DNA of 64,000 nucleotides from positions 1 through 64,000 of the forward strand of contig JARXAJ010000298.1 of the NCBI GenBank assembly GCA_029865965.1. Direction: 5' to 3'. This document shows positions 45,698-55,318 of the stretch, piece by piece (position 1 is the stretch's first letter; every line of letters begins with the position of its first letter). A program made the translations under genes and the position numbers. Below the pieces are notes generated by a model, which was given only the letters and a program-made list of their open reading frames with translations, did no database searches and was not told the DNA's origin. The stretch is from Aquabacterium sp. GTDB lineage: Bacteria > Pseudomonadota > Gammaproteobacteria > Burkholderiales > Burkholderiaceae_C.

Positions 45698-47641
45698 ATG
45701 TGCGGAATCACCGGCCTGTTCGATACCCGCAGCGAACGCGCAGTCTCGCGATCGGTGCTGCTCGGGATGAACAACGCGCAGTCGCACCGCGGCCCCGACG
45801 AGGGCAGCCTGCATATCGAGCCTGGGTTGGGCTTCGGCCACCGTCGTTTGTCCATCATCGACATCGCCACGGGCCAGCAGCCTTTGTTCAACGAAGACCA
45901 GTCGGTGGTCGTTGTGTTCAATGGCGAGATCTACAACTACCAGGCGCTGATCCCTGAACTGCAGGCCCTGGGCCATGTCTTCCACACCAAGAGCGACACC
46001 GAGTGCATCGTGCACGCCTGGGAATCCTGGGGCGAGGCCTGTGTCCAGCGCTTTCGCGGCATGTTCGCGTTTGCGCTGTGGGACCGCAACAAGCAGACGC
46101 TGTTCATGGCCCGCGATCGCCTGGGCGTCAAGCCCTTGCATTACGCGCTGCTCGCCGACGGCACGCTGCTGTTCGGGTCGGAGCTGAAGTCTCTCCTGGC
46201 ACATGGTGGGCTGCGCCGCGACCTGGACCCGCTGGCCGTGGAAGAGTATTTTGCGCTGGGCTACATCGCCGAGCCGCGCACCATCTTCCAGCAGGCGAAG
46301 AAGCTGCCGCCAGGGCACACGCTCACCATATGCCGGGGCCAGCCGCTGCCGAAGGCCCAGCCGTACTGGGATGTGCGGTTCACCGGCGACAACCCCATCA
46401 GCGAAGTCGACGCCTGTGATGAACTGGTGATGCGTCTGAAGGAATCGGTGCGCCTGCGCATGATTGCCGAGGTGCCGCTGGGCGCCTTCCTGTCTGGCGG
46501 TGTGGACAGCAGCGCCGTGGTGGCCATGATGGCCTGCCAATCGGACGGCCCGGTCAACACCTGCTCCATCGGCTTCGACGACCCGGCGTTCAATGAGTCT
46601 GCCTTCGCACAGACCGTGGCCGACCGCTACCAGACCCACCACCGGCTGGAGATCGTCAAGAGCGACGACTTCGACCTCATCGACACGCTGGCCCGCCTGT
46701 ATGACGAGCCCTATGCAGACAGCTCGGCCATTCCCACCTACCGGGTGTGCCAGCTGGCACGCAAGCATGTCACGGTGGCGCTGTCAGGCGACGGTGGCGA
46801 CGAGAACTTCGGCGGCTACCGCCGCTACCGCATGCACCTGATGGAAGAGCGCATGCGCGGTGCGTTGCCCGAAGGTGTGCGCCGCCCGCTGTTCGGCTTG
46901 CTGGGCCGCATGTACCCCAAGGCCGACTGGGCGCCGCGCATATTCCGCGCCAAGACCACCTTTGAAGGCATGGCGCGCACGTCGGTCGAGGCCTATTTCC
47001 ACAGCGTGTCCATCCTGCGCGGCCCCATGCGTGCGCAGCTCTTCAGCGACAAGCTCAAGCGTGAACTGGCCGGCTACAGCGCGAAAGAGGTCTTCGACTT
47101 CCACGCCGCACACGCCGAGACCGATGACCCCTTGGCCATGGTGCAGTATCTCGACCTGAAGACCTACCTGGTGGGCGACATCAACACCAAGGTCGATCGC
47201 GCCAGCATGGCCCACAGCCTGGAGGTGCGCGAGCCACTGATGGACCACCCGCTGGTCGAGTGGCTGGCCACGCTGCCGCCGCATCTGAAGGTGCGTGGCA
47301 ACGAAGGCAAGGTGCTGCTGAAGAAGGCCATGGAGCCGCACCTGTCCAACGACATCCTGTACCGCCCGAAGATGGGGTTCTCGGTGCCGCTGGCGCGCTG
47401 GTTCCGTGGCCCGCTGAGGCAGCGTGTGCGCGATGCCGTGCTGGGCCCGCGCCTGGAGGCCACCGGATGGTTCAACCGTGGCTACCTCGAACACCTGGTC
47501 GATGCCCACCAGGCCGGCACCAGCGACTACAGCGCGCCCTTGTGGACGTTGCTGATGTTCGAAGCCTTCCTGCGCACGGTGGTTGACGCGTCGCCAGGTG
47601 CCGCTGCGCGCGCGGGGCAAGCCCAGGCCATCGCGGCCTGA
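45698..47641 (+). CDS. XrtA-associated asparagine-synthase-like amidotransferase (TIGR03108-like)
   Basis: A 647-residue two-domain enzyme. The N-terminal glutaminase domain has the nucleophile Cys2 (MCGITGLFDTR), with RGPDEG, VFNGEIYNYQ and SDTECIVHAW. The C-terminal synthetase domain has the ATP-pyrophosphatase loop FLSGGVDSSAVVAMM. Members of exosortase loci probably amidate a uronic acid carboxyl group of the EPS rather than make asparagine. AGGGA lies 12 bases upstream of the ATG. Its catalytic residues are complete, in contrast to the paralogue at 55423. Confidence 0.94.
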   Translation: MCGITGLFDTRSERAVSRSVLLGMNNAQSHRGPDEGSLHIEPGLGFGHRRLSIIDIATGQQPLFNEDQSVVVVFNGEIYNYQALIPELQALGHVFHTKSDTECIVHAWESWGEACVQRFRGMFAFALWDRNKQTLFMARDRLGVKPLHYALLADGTLLFGSELKSLLAHGGLRRDLDPLAVEEYFALGYIAEPRTIFQQAKKLPPGHTLTICRGQPLPKAQPYWDVRFTGDNPISEVDACDELVMRLKESVRLRMIAEVPLGAFLSGGVDSSAVVAMMACQSDGPVNTCSIGFDDPAFNESAFAQTVADRYQTHHRLEIVKSDDFDLIDTLARLYDEPYADSSAIPTYRVCQLARKHVTVALSGDGGDENFGGYRRYRMHLMEERMRGALPEGVRRPLFGLLGRMYPKADWAPRIFRAKTTFEGMARTSVEAYFHSVSILRGPMRAQLFSDKLKRELAGYSAKEVFDFHAAHAETDDPLAMVQYLDLKTYLVGDINTKVDRASMAHSLEVREPLMDHPLVEWLATLPPHLKVRGNEGKVLLKKAMEPHLSNDILYRPKMGFSVPLARWFRGPLRQRVRDAVLGPRLEATGWFNRGYLEHLVDAHQAGTSDYSAPLWTLLMFEAFLRTVVDASPGAAARAGQAQAIAA

Positions 47642-47659
47642 CCGACCGGACCAGTCTCG

Positions 47660-48886
47660 ATGAGCCTTCGCATCCTCCATGTGCTGGACCATTCCATCCC
47701 GCTGCACAGTGGCTACACCTTTCGCACGCTGTCCATCCTGCGTGAGCAGCGCAAGCTGGGCTGGGACACGGTGCACCTCACCAGCCCCAAGCACGCCGCG
47801 CCCTTTGTGCCGGAGGAGACGGTGGACGGCTGGACCTTCCACCGCACAGCGCCTGCAGCGCCGGGCGTGAAACTGCCCGGGCTCGGCGAGGTGGCCCTCA
47901 TCCGGCAGACCGAACGCCGTCTGCTGGACGTGGCGCAAAAGACCAGGCCCGATGTGTTGCACGCGCATTCGCCCGTGCTCAATGCCATCCCGGCGCTGCG
48001 GGTGGGCAAGCAGCTCGGCATCCCGGTCGTCTACGAAGTGCGTGCCTTCTGGGAAGACGCTGCCGTCGACCATGGCACCACCACCGAAGGCAGCCTGCGT
48101 TACCGCCTCACGCGGCGGCTGGAAACCCATGCCCTGCGCAACGCTGACCATGTGTTCACCATCTGTGAAGGCCTGCGCAGCGACATCGTGGCGCGCGGCA
48201 TCCCGGCTGGCAAGGTCACGGTCATCCCCAATGCGGTCGACATCGATGCCTTCGACGTCGGTGGCCAGCCTGATCTGGCATTGCGGGGCCAGCTCGGTCT
48301 CGACGCCAAGACCGTCGTCGGCTTCATCGGCAGTTTCTACGCTTACGAAGGCCTGGACCTGTTGCTGCAGGCCGTGCCGCCCCTGCTGAGGTTGCGCCCC
48401 GATGTGCGTGTGCTGCTGGTCGGTGGTGGCCCGCAGGACGCTGCATTGAAGGCCCAGGCTCAGACCCTGGGCATTGCCGACAAGGTGATCTTCACCGGCC
48501 GTGTGCCGCACCAGGAAGTTCAGCGCTACTACGATCTCATCGACGTGCTGGCCTATCCGCGCCACAGCATGCGGCTGACCGAGCTCGTCACGCCGCTCAA
48601 GCCGCTGGAGGCCATGGCGCAAGGCCGGGTGCTCATTGCGTCAGACGTGGGCGGCCACAAGGAACTCATCCGCGATGGCGACACCGGCGTGCTGTTCAAG
48701 GCCGGCAGCGTCGACAGCCTGGTGGCTGCGCTCGATGGGCTGATCGGCCAGAGTGCCCGCTGGCCGCAGATCCGCCAGGCCGGCCGTGCCTTCGTGGAAG
48801 GTGAGCGCAACTGGTGCAGCAGCGTGGCGCGTTACCAGGCCGTGTACCAGCGGCTGGTGGGCCGGACTCAACATGCAAGCGTCTGA
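47660..48886 (+). CDS. PEP-CTERM/exosortase A-associated glycosyltransferase (TIGR04063-like, GT4)
   Basis: A 408-residue GT4 enzyme. It begins LRILHVLDHSIPLHSGYTFRTLSIL, the hallmark of the exosortase-associated Daro_2409-type family. The donor domain has VGFIGSFYAYEGLDLLLQA and a substrate region HSMRLTELVTPLKPLEAMAQGRVL. It adds a further sugar to the EPS unit. It lies 18 bases after the amidotransferase, and the next glycosyltransferase overlaps it by 14 bases. Confidence 0.93.
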   Translation: MSLRILHVLDHSIPLHSGYTFRTLSILREQRKLGWDTVHLTSPKHAAPFVPEETVDGWTFHRTAPAAPGVKLPGLGEVALIRQTERRLLDVAQKTRPDVLHAHSPVLNAIPALRVGKQLGIPVVYEVRAFWEDAAVDHGTTTEGSLRYRLTRRLETHALRNADHVFTICEGLRSDIVARGIPAGKVTVIPNAVDIDAFDVGGQPDLALRGQLGLDAKTVVGFIGSFYAYEGLDLLLQAVPPLLRLRPDVRVLLVGGGPQDAALKAQAQTLGIADKVIFTGRVPHQEVQRYYDLIDVLAYPRHSMRLTELVTPLKPLEAMAQGRVLIASDVGGHKELIRDGDTGVLFKAGSVDSLVAALDGLIGQSARWPQIRQAGRAFVEGERNWCSSVARYQAVYQRLVGRTQHASV

Positions 48887-50132
48887 GCGCACGCACGGCG
48901 CGCCCCACATCGTCGTGTTGAGCAGTCTGTTTCCAAATGAGATGCAGCCGGGCGCCGGCTTGTTCGTGCGCGAGCGCGCGTTCCGCCTGGGGGCGCGCTT
49001 TCCGCTGTGCGTGGTCTCGCCGGTGCCCTGGTTTCCCCTCCAGGGCCTGCTGCGCAAGCTGCGCCCTGGGGCGCGCCCCGGGGCGCCCCGCCGAGAGTCG
49101 CAACAAGGCTTCGACGTGGGATTTCCGCGTTTCTTTTCGGTGCCCATGCTGCTGCGCCGGCTGGACGGGCTGGCCATGGCACTGGGCGCTTGGCCACAGT
49201 TGCGGCGGCTGAAGCGCCAGGGCCGTCTGGACGTCATCGATGCCCACTTCGGTTACCCCGACGGCCATGCCGCCAGCCTGCTGGGCCGCTGGCTGGGCGT
49301 GCCCGTCACCATCACCTTGCGCGGCACCGAAAGCCGCCATGCGCTGGACCCCCAGCTGCGCCCCTTGCTGACCGCCGGCCTGAAGCGCGCGGACCGTGTG
49401 TTCGCGGTGTCCGAGAGCCTGCGCCAGGTGGCCCTGCAACTGGGCGTGGATCCAGCACGCACCCGCGTGGTGGGCAACGGCGTGGACATCGCACGCTTCT
49501 ATCCGTTGCCGAAGGCCGAGTGCCGCGCTGCGCTGCAGCTGCCGGCTGAAGGCCCTGTGCTCATCACCGTGGGTGGCCTCGTCGAGCGCAAGGGCTTCCA
49601 CCGCGTGATGGCGGTGCTGCCTGAACTGCTGCGCAGCTTTCCCGCACTGAAGTACATGGTGGTGGGTGGCTCCAGCCCCGAGGGCGACTGGTCTGTGCAA
49701 CTGCAGCAGATGGCCCAAGAGCTGCAGTTGCAGGACTGTGTGAAGTTCACCGGGCAGCTGGCGCCCGACGAGCTTCGCAAGGTGCTGTCTGCGGCCGACG
49801 TCTTCGTGCTGTCCACGCGCAACGAAGGCTGGGCCAACGTCTTTCTGGAAGCCATGGCCTGCGGTCTGCCGGTCATCACCACCAACGTGGGCGGCAATGC
49901 CGAGGTGGTGTGCCGCCCTGAACTGGGCGCGGTGCTGCCCTTCGGCGATGCACCGGCATTGACCGAGGCGCTGACGACGGCGCTTCGGCACCCATGGGAC
50001 CGTGCGGCAATCCGGCAGCATGCAGAAGAGCATGTGTGGGACCGGCGCATCGATGACCTGGCGCAGGAGTTCATGGCCTTGGCTCGCCATAGTGCGCCCC
50101 GGCCGCAGATGGCGCGGGGAGCTGCGCGTTGA
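48873..50132 (+). CDS. GT4 family glycosyltransferase
   Basis: About 419 residues. The N-terminal domain starts HIVVLSSLFPNEMQPGAGLFVRER. The middle has VTITLRGTESRHALDP and RVVGNGVDIARFYP. The donor site has VLITVGGLVERKGFHRVM, then LSTRNEGWANVFLEAMACGLPVITT. It resembles colanic-acid-type or exosortase-associated GT4 enzymes; the sugar is unknown. The start overlaps the previous gene by 14 bases, and the stop overlaps the TTG start of the CapK-like gene (TTGA). Confidence 0.92.
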   Translation: MQASERTHGAPHIVVLSSLFPNEMQPGAGLFVRERAFRLGARFPLCVVSPVPWFPLQGLLRKLRPGARPGAPRRESQQGFDVGFPRFFSVPMLLRRLDGLAMALGAWPQLRRLKRQGRLDVIDAHFGYPDGHAASLLGRWLGVPVTITLRGTESRHALDPQLRPLLTAGLKRADRVFAVSESLRQVALQLGVDPARTRVVGNGVDIARFYPLPKAECRAALQLPAEGPVLITVGGLVERKGFHRVMAVLPELLRSFPALKYMVVGGSSPEGDWSVQLQQMAQELQLQDCVKFTGQLAPDELRKVLSAADVFVLSTRNEGWANVFLEAMACGLPVITTNVGGNAEVVCRPELGAVLPFGDAPALTEALTTALRHPWDRAAIRQHAEEHVWDRRIDDLAQEFMALARHSAPRPQMARGAAR

Positions 50133-51505
50133 GCAGCCTCTACACCAGCGTCGCTTCGCGACTGATCTTTCCGCTGCATGAACGGCTCAAGGGGCACTCT
50201 TCGGTCGCCATCCGTCAAGGGATGGAGCAGACGCAGTGGTGGCCGCGCGAGCGCCTGCAAGCTCTGCAGCTCGATCGGCTGAAGGCCTTGCTGCAGCACG
50301 TCGGTGCACACGTGCCCTACTACCGCCAGCTGTTCCGGAAGATCGACTTTGACCCGGGCAGCCTGGGCCGGCTGGAAGACCTGCAGCGCCTGCCGCTGCT
50401 GGGCAAGCCCGAGATTCGCGCCAACCTTGAAGCCATGAAGCACGAACAGGCGCGTGACCTGTCGCGCTTCAACACCGGTGGGTCTTCGGGTGAACCGCTG
50501 ATCTTCTTCATCGGCAAGGAGCGGGTCAGCCACGATGTCGCTGCGAAGTGGCGTGCCACGCGCTGGTGGGATGTCGATATCGGCGATTCTGAACTGGTGG
50601 TCTGGGGCTCGCCCATCGAACTTGGCGCGCAAGACCGTGTGCGGCGCTGGCGCGACAAGCTGTTGCGTACCGAGTTGTTGCCGGCGTTCGAAATGAATGA
50701 GGCCAAGCTCGACAGCTTTGTCGCAACCATTCGCAACCGCCGGCCGCAGATGCTGTTTGGTTACCCTTCCGCCTTGAGCCACATTGCCCGCCACGCGCAG
50801 AGTCGGGGCGTCGCCATGGACGATCTCGGCATCCGCACAGCGTTCGTCACCTCCGAGCGTCTGTACGACGACCAGCGCGCGTTCATCGCGCGCGTGTTCG
50901 GCTGCCATGTCGCCAATGGCTACGGTGGACGAGATGCCGGCTTCATCGCCCATGAATGCCCCAGTGGCGGCATGCACATCACGGCCGAAGACATCATCGT
51001 CGAGTTGCTGGACCCGGGCGGCCAGCCGGTGCCCATGGGTGCTGCCGGTGAGATCGTCATCACCCACCTGGCGACGCGTGATTTCCCGTTCATCCGCTAC
51101 CGCACCGGTGATGTCGCGGTGATGGATGCAGCCGCTTGCGCCTGTGGCCGTGGCCTGCCGATGCTCAAGGAGATCCAGGGCCGCACCACCGACTTCGTCG
51201 TGGCCGCAGACGGCACCGTGATGCATGGCCTCGCGCTGGTCTACATCCTGCGGGATCTGGCCGGCGTCCAGGCTTTCAAGATCGTTCAGGAAACGCTGCA
51301 CCACACGCATGTTCAGTTGGTGACGAGCACCGATTTTCATGGGGATTCAGCAGGTCAGATCATTGCCGGATTCAGGCGCCGCCTTGGCGCCGATGTCAGG
51401 GTCACGCTGGAGCAGGTCGCGGCCATTGCGCCAGAGCGTTCAGGCAAGTTCCGCTACGTGATCAGCCGCGTCACGGAGTCTGCCGTCCCGGTGCAGCATG
51501 CGTGA
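50129..51505 (+). CDS. phenylacetate-CoA ligase / CapK-like adenylate-forming protein
   Basis: A 458-residue member of the PaaK/CapK branch of adenylate-forming enzymes. The ATP-binding loop is RFNTGGSSGEPLIFF, followed by NGYGGRDAGFIAHECP and FIRYRTGDVAVMD. A Cys pair (ACACGRGLPML) may form the family zinc knuckle. CapK-like proteins occur in capsule and EPS loci with unproven function; acyl activation for polymer decoration is likely. The TTG start is well supported by GGGGAG 7 bases upstream and by the TTGA overlap with the preceding stop. Confidence 0.9.
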   Translation: MSSLYTSVASRLIFPLHERLKGHSSVAIRQGMEQTQWWPRERLQALQLDRLKALLQHVGAHVPYYRQLFRKIDFDPGSLGRLEDLQRLPLLGKPEIRANLEAMKHEQARDLSRFNTGGSSGEPLIFFIGKERVSHDVAAKWRATRWWDVDIGDSELVVWGSPIELGAQDRVRRWRDKLLRTELLPAFEMNEAKLDSFVATIRNRRPQMLFGYPSALSHIARHAQSRGVAMDDLGIRTAFVTSERLYDDQRAFIARVFGCHVANGYGGRDAGFIAHECPSGGMHITAEDIIVELLDPGGQPVPMGAAGEIVITHLATRDFPFIRYRTGDVAVMDAAACACGRGLPMLKEIQGRTTDFVVAADGTVMHGLALVYILRDLAGVQAFKIVQETLHHTHVQLVTSTDFHGDSAGQIIAGFRRRLGADVRVTLEQVAAIAPERSGKFRYVISRVTESAVPVQHA

Positions 51506-52808
51506 CATCCTGGTCGTCGGCATCGTGCTGATCGGGGCGCTCGTGGCATTGCGGCGCCCCTGGATCGGCGTGCTGCTGTGGACATGGCTGTCGCTGATGA
51601 ATCCGCACCGGTACACCTATGGTTTCGCCTACGACTTTCCGGTGGCGGCGATCGCTGCTGCCAGCGTGCTGGTCGGCATCCTCATGACAACGAGCAGGGT
51701 CTCACCGTTCAAGTACGGCGGGCCGTCGATCTGGCTCGGAGTGTTCATGGTGTGGATCACCCTGTCCTGGCGCCTGGGTCTTGACCCACAGGGCGACTAC
51801 GAACAGTGGGACAAGGTCATGAAGATCCTGTTGATGGTCCTGGTGGCGGTCATGGTCGTGCGATCAAAAGAACAGATCATTGCGGTCACGTGGGTCGTGA
51901 CCGGGTCGCTGGCGCTGCTTGGCATCAAGGGCGGCATCTTCACCATCGCCAATGGCGGCAACTATCGTGTCTGGGGTCCCTCGGGCAGCTTCATCGAGGA
52001 GAACAACGCCATGGCGCTGGCGTTGGTCATGACGATTCCGCTGTTGCGGTTTTTCCACATGCAGGTCCAGAACAAGCTCGGTTCCAGATTGCTGTTGCTG
52101 TCCATGGTGCTGCTGGCGGCTTCTGCTTTGGGATCGCACTCGCGGGGGGGGCTGGTTGCGATCGCCGCCATGACCGTGTTGATGTGGGTGCGCGGTGGTT
52201 GCCGGTTGTCGACCGGCCTGTTGCTCGGCATTGTCGGCATCGGCCTGGTGGCATTCATGCCAGAACACTGGACGGCGCGCATGTCCACCATCGAAGAGTA
52301 CGACACCGACGACTCCTCGATGGGTCGAATCGCCGCGTGGTGGACTGCGTGGAACGCGGCATTCAGTCATCCTTTCGGCGTCGGGTTCAATGCGGCAAGG
52401 CCAGACTTGTTCCTGACCTTCTCTCCCTATCAGTTGCAATATGGAACGCCTGTGGCGCACAGCATCTATTTCCAGATTCTTGGCCACCACGGGTTCATCG
52501 GCCTGTTCATCTGGCTGGGGATGTGGGTGTCCACATGGCGCATTGCCACTGCAATCCGACGGGCATCCACCGCACAGCCTGAGCTGAAGTGGTGTGGCGA
52601 CCTCGCCGCCATGCTGCAGGTGTCCATGTTCGGTTACTTCGTCGGTGGCGCGTTTCTCAACCTCGCGTACTTCGATCTGCCCTACAACTCCTTGGTGATC
52701 CTGGTACTGGTCTGGGCCTGGATCAAGCGCAAGGCTTGGCTCACGGAGCCGACACCGGTGCGGCCGTTCTGGTTGCGGGTCCCCGGGCTGCAAGGCCTGG
52801 CGCGGTGA
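51498..52808 (+). CDS. exosortase A system-associated O-glycosylation ligase / Wzy-like polymerase
   Basis: A 436-residue membrane protein with 10 or more helices and the O-antigen ligase/polymerase (Wzy_C) core. The exosortase-associated N-terminal signature is LLWTWLSLMNPHRYTYGFAYDFPVAAIAA. The periplasmic loop contains GPSGSFIEENNAMALALVMTIP, then SSMGRIAAWWTAWNAAFSHPFGVGFN. The family is proposed either to polymerise the repeat unit or to attach glycan to PEP-CTERM proteins. No other polymerase is visible in the window, so it may be the EPS polymerase. It overlaps the CapK-like gene by 8 bases. Confidence 0.92.
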   Translation: MRDILVVGIVLIGALVALRRPWIGVLLWTWLSLMNPHRYTYGFAYDFPVAAIAAASVLVGILMTTSRVSPFKYGGPSIWLGVFMVWITLSWRLGLDPQGDYEQWDKVMKILLMVLVAVMVVRSKEQIIAVTWVVTGSLALLGIKGGIFTIANGGNYRVWGPSGSFIEENNAMALALVMTIPLLRFFHMQVQNKLGSRLLLLSMVLLAASALGSHSRGGLVAIAAMTVLMWVRGGCRLSTGLLLGIVGIGLVAFMPEHWTARMSTIEEYDTDDSSMGRIAAWWTAWNAAFSHPFGVGFNAARPDLFLTFSPYQLQYGTPVAHSIYFQILGHHGFIGLFIWLGMWVSTWRIATAIRRASTAQPELKWCGDLAAMLQVSMFGYFVGGAFLNLAYFDLPYNSLVILVLVWAWIKRKAWLTEPTPVRPFWLRVPGLQGLAR

Positions 52809-53785
52809 ACCGCCTGCTGCGGCTGGCATTCGGCTTGGCAAGCGGGCATGCCACGGATCGCCGTCTGTCGGTCCTGAACTTCCATCGTGTGTCGGCAGAG
52901 CCTGACCCGCTGTTTCCTGGCGAGATGTATGCCGAACGGTTCGATCGCCTGTGCGCGATGTTGAAGCACTGCGCGCACGTGATGCCACTCGATACCGCCG
53001 TTGCAGCCCTGCGCGACCAGCGACTGCCAGCGCGTGCGCTCGCCATCACCTTTGACGACGGTTACGCCGACAACCATGACCAGGCATTGCCTGTTCTGCG
53101 TCGACATGGGCTGACAGCCACATTCTTCGTTGCCACCGGGTTCATGGGCGGGGGCTGCATGTGGAACGACCGCATCATCGAGTCTGTGCGCCGATGCAAG
53201 TCCGCCGAACTCGACCTGCGCCCGCAGGGGCTGGGGTTGCACCGGATGGGCGATATCGACAGCCAGCGTCGGGCGATCGAATCCTTGATTGCAGCGATCA
53301 AGTACCGGCAACCAGCCGAACGACTCGAACGATGTGATGCCATCGCCGCCGCTGCTGGCGTCACCATGCCGACCGATCTGATGATGACGTGGGAACAAGT
53401 TCGGGCGTTGCATGCTTCGGGCATGCAAATCGGCGCGCACACGGTCGATCACCCGATCCTGGCCGAACTGGATGCCGCCGAGGCGGCCTATCAAATCGCG
53501 CAGAGCAGGCAGACTCTGCAAGCCATGCTGGGTGCGCCGGTGACGCTGTTCGCCTATCCGAACGGCCGGCTTGGCCAGGATGTCAGTCCACGTACGGTGG
53601 ATGTGCTGCGCCCGCTTGGTTTTGACGCCGCAGTCACCACTGAGCCAGGAGCGGCAGATGGCCAAACGGACCTTCTGCTCATCCCCCGGTTTACCCCCTG
53701 GGATGCGGATCCCCGACGTTTCATGTTGCGCCTGGTGCACAACCTCTTGCGCAGCAGGTTTGCGGGGTCAGTCAACTCACGCTGA
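52805..53785 (+). CDS. polysaccharide deacetylase family protein
   Basis: About 326 residues with the NodB fold. It begins LSVLNFHRVSAEPDPLFPGEMYAERF. The catalytic/metal Asp pair is in ITFDDGYADNHD, and the His motif is in MQIGAHTVDHPILAEL. It is a second deacetylase beside the one at 33962, but of a different subgroup. It could deacetylate EPS amino sugars or act on a lipid-linked intermediate. The GTG start overlaps the O-ligase stop (GTGA); the track's longer version reads through that gene in another frame. It is the last gene of the plus-strand run. Confidence 0.9.
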   Translation: MNRLLRLAFGLASGHATDRRLSVLNFHRVSAEPDPLFPGEMYAERFDRLCAMLKHCAHVMPLDTAVAALRDQRLPARALAITFDDGYADNHDQALPVLRRHGLTATFFVATGFMGGGCMWNDRIIESVRRCKSAELDLRPQGLGLHRMGDIDSQRRAIESLIAAIKYRQPAERLERCDAIAAAAGVTMPTDLMMTWEQVRALHASGMQIGAHTVDHPILAELDAAEAAYQIAQSRQTLQAMLGAPVTLFAYPNGRLGQDVSPRTVDVLRPLGFDAAVTTEPGAADGQTDLLLIPRFTPWDADPRRFMLRLVHNLLRSRFAGSVNSR

Positions 53786-53860
53786 CCGACTCGGGCCCAG
53801 TCAACTTTCCGGCCAAGTGCGGCGGAGCGCTCACCAGCGCCTCGCAACGGCCCGAAGACA

Positions 53861-55318
53861 TCAGGCCCGTGTGCGACGATTCCTGATGGAAACGACAAAG
53901 CCCAACCCCAGGACCAGAAGCAGGCCAGCCGCCGGCTCGGGTACCGGATTGGTGATGTCAGCCACTTTGAACATCCAGGCAGGCGCGTCCCCGGTGCCCG
54001 GACCGAACCCACTGCCCAACAGCGGAAAATAGGTCTCCAAGGCGACGAATGCATTCAGTTCTGCAACATAGTCCCACTTGCCAAGAACGCCGCCATTGTT
54101 GGGCTGGGTTGCCCTCGGCTGCGCGTCAGTGGTGCTGCCAATGACATCGACCACCCAGGTGGTTTCGAGATTGCCACCCATGTCGAAGGTCGCCTGGGTA
54201 CGGTAAACCGTCCCACCATCCTTTTGGTTCCACAGGAAGATGGATCCATCTTCGGTGTTGGCGTCCATGCCGTAGAACTTGCTCATCACGAACGGCGTGC
54301 CATCGGCAAACACGAGCCGGACGGCCACATCACCGTTTGCGCCCGGTGCTGCAGCATTGTTGTTGGCAAGATTCCAGACCGACAGGTCGGAACCGCGGGC
54401 AGCGCCACTACCGTCAATGACGGTGGCGAGGTACAAGCCGTTCAGCGGATCGACGGTTGCCGTGTGTTGGAAGGTGAAGTTTCCACTGGTCATCGACCCG
54501 ACGACTTGCCAGGTGTCGGTTTCGCCAGCAGACAGCTTGCCCAGTTCATACCGGTACAGGGAGACGAAGCCGCCCGCATTCGGGCTGCTGATGTAGACGA
54601 CATCCTTGCCGTTCTCGCTGCGGTATCCAGTGGCGGAGTCCACATAGCTTGCGGGTTGCGGCCCAGAACCGGTGTTGAACCGGTTGGACCACATGTTGCC
54701 GCCCGCAGCTGTTGGCGAATAGCCGGAGCCTGTCGTCCCACCCACCAGATTGGGATTTGCTTTCATGGGGTCCCACAGCCAAGGCCCCGTGCGGCCGGCG
54801 GCGCTTTGCATGTTGGCGCCACTGTTGTAGGCCGCTCCTCCGAAAGTGATGAACCTGTCATTGATCGGCAGGTAGAGGTTGTTGTCGTAGGTGTGCGCCG
54901 CCTGCGGGGCTGCGCCATCGACAACGAACAAGGTGCCCGGCGCGATACGGCTTGGCAGCGAGCCGCGGCTCCATCGGCCGGTCTCTCCATCCAGGACATA
55001 CAACTCGTTGCCGGCGTAGTTGGCATGGCCCCCGCCATAGATCAGCAGGTCACCCCGCTTGCTGTCCCAGGCGGCAGAACTCCAGGCCGAGACCACCGCG
55101 CCAGGAGGACCATCGGGCCGCAAGGGGCCGGTGGGCAAGAAGGCGTCTGAGAAGGTGTTGGTGTTGACCTTTGTCCAGCCGTACACGGGCGTTGCATCCA
55201 GCAACGACGTGAGGCGACTGAGTTCGGTTGCCTGGCTCGATGCCCCAACGGTGAGGGCGGCGAGCATGGCCCATGCCCGAATCGAAGTGCTACGCAGTGC
55301 GTGAGTCGGTTTGATCAT
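53861..55318 (-). CDS. PEP-CTERM sorting-domain protein with kelch/beta-propeller-like body
   Basis: About 485 residues. A signal peptide (IRAWAMLAALTVGASSQA) is followed by a repeat-rich beta body with kelch-like segments (WDSKRGDLLIYGGGHANYAGNELYVLDGETGRW), suggesting a beta-propeller. The C-terminal sorting signal is NPVPEPAAGLLLVLGLGFVVSIRNRRTRA, a clear XrtA substrate. Three in-frame ATGs lie at 55336, 55327 and 55318; the last has AAGG about 10 bases upstream and gives MIKPTHALRS. It converges with the plus-strand run after a 75-base gap. I see no strong sigma54 promoter upstream. Confidence 0.9.
   Translation of the reverse strand: MIKPTHALRSTSIRAWAMLAALTVGASSQATELSRLTSLLDATPVYGWTKVNTNTFSDAFLPTGPLRPDGPPGAVVSAWSSAAWDSKRGDLLIYGGGHANYAGNELYVLDGETGRWSRGSLPSRIAPGTLFVVDGAAPQAAHTYDNNLYLPINDRFITFGGAAYNSGANMQSAAGRTGPWLWDPMKANPNLVGGTTGSGYSPTAAGGNMWSNRFNTGSGPQPASYVDSATGYRSENGKDVVYISSPNAGGFVSLYRYELGKLSAGETDTWQVVGSMTSGNFTFQHTATVDPLNGLYLATVIDGSGAARGSDLSVWNLANNNAAAPGANGDVAVRLVFADGTPFVMSKFYGMDANTEDGSIFLWNQKDGGTVYRTQATFDMGGNLETTWVVDVIGSTTDAQPRATQPNNGGVLGKWDYVAELNAFVALETYFPLLGSGFGPGTGDAPAWMFKVADITNPVPEPAAGLLLVLGLGFVVSIRNRRTRA

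Noticed and set aside
46784-48622. 612-residue minus-strand ORF
   Set aside because: Antisense to the amidotransferase and GT4 genes; no motifs or ribosome-binding site, only antisense codon bias.
49499-51340. 613-residue minus-strand ORF
   Set aside because: Antisense to the GT4 and CapK-like genes; no recognisable domain.
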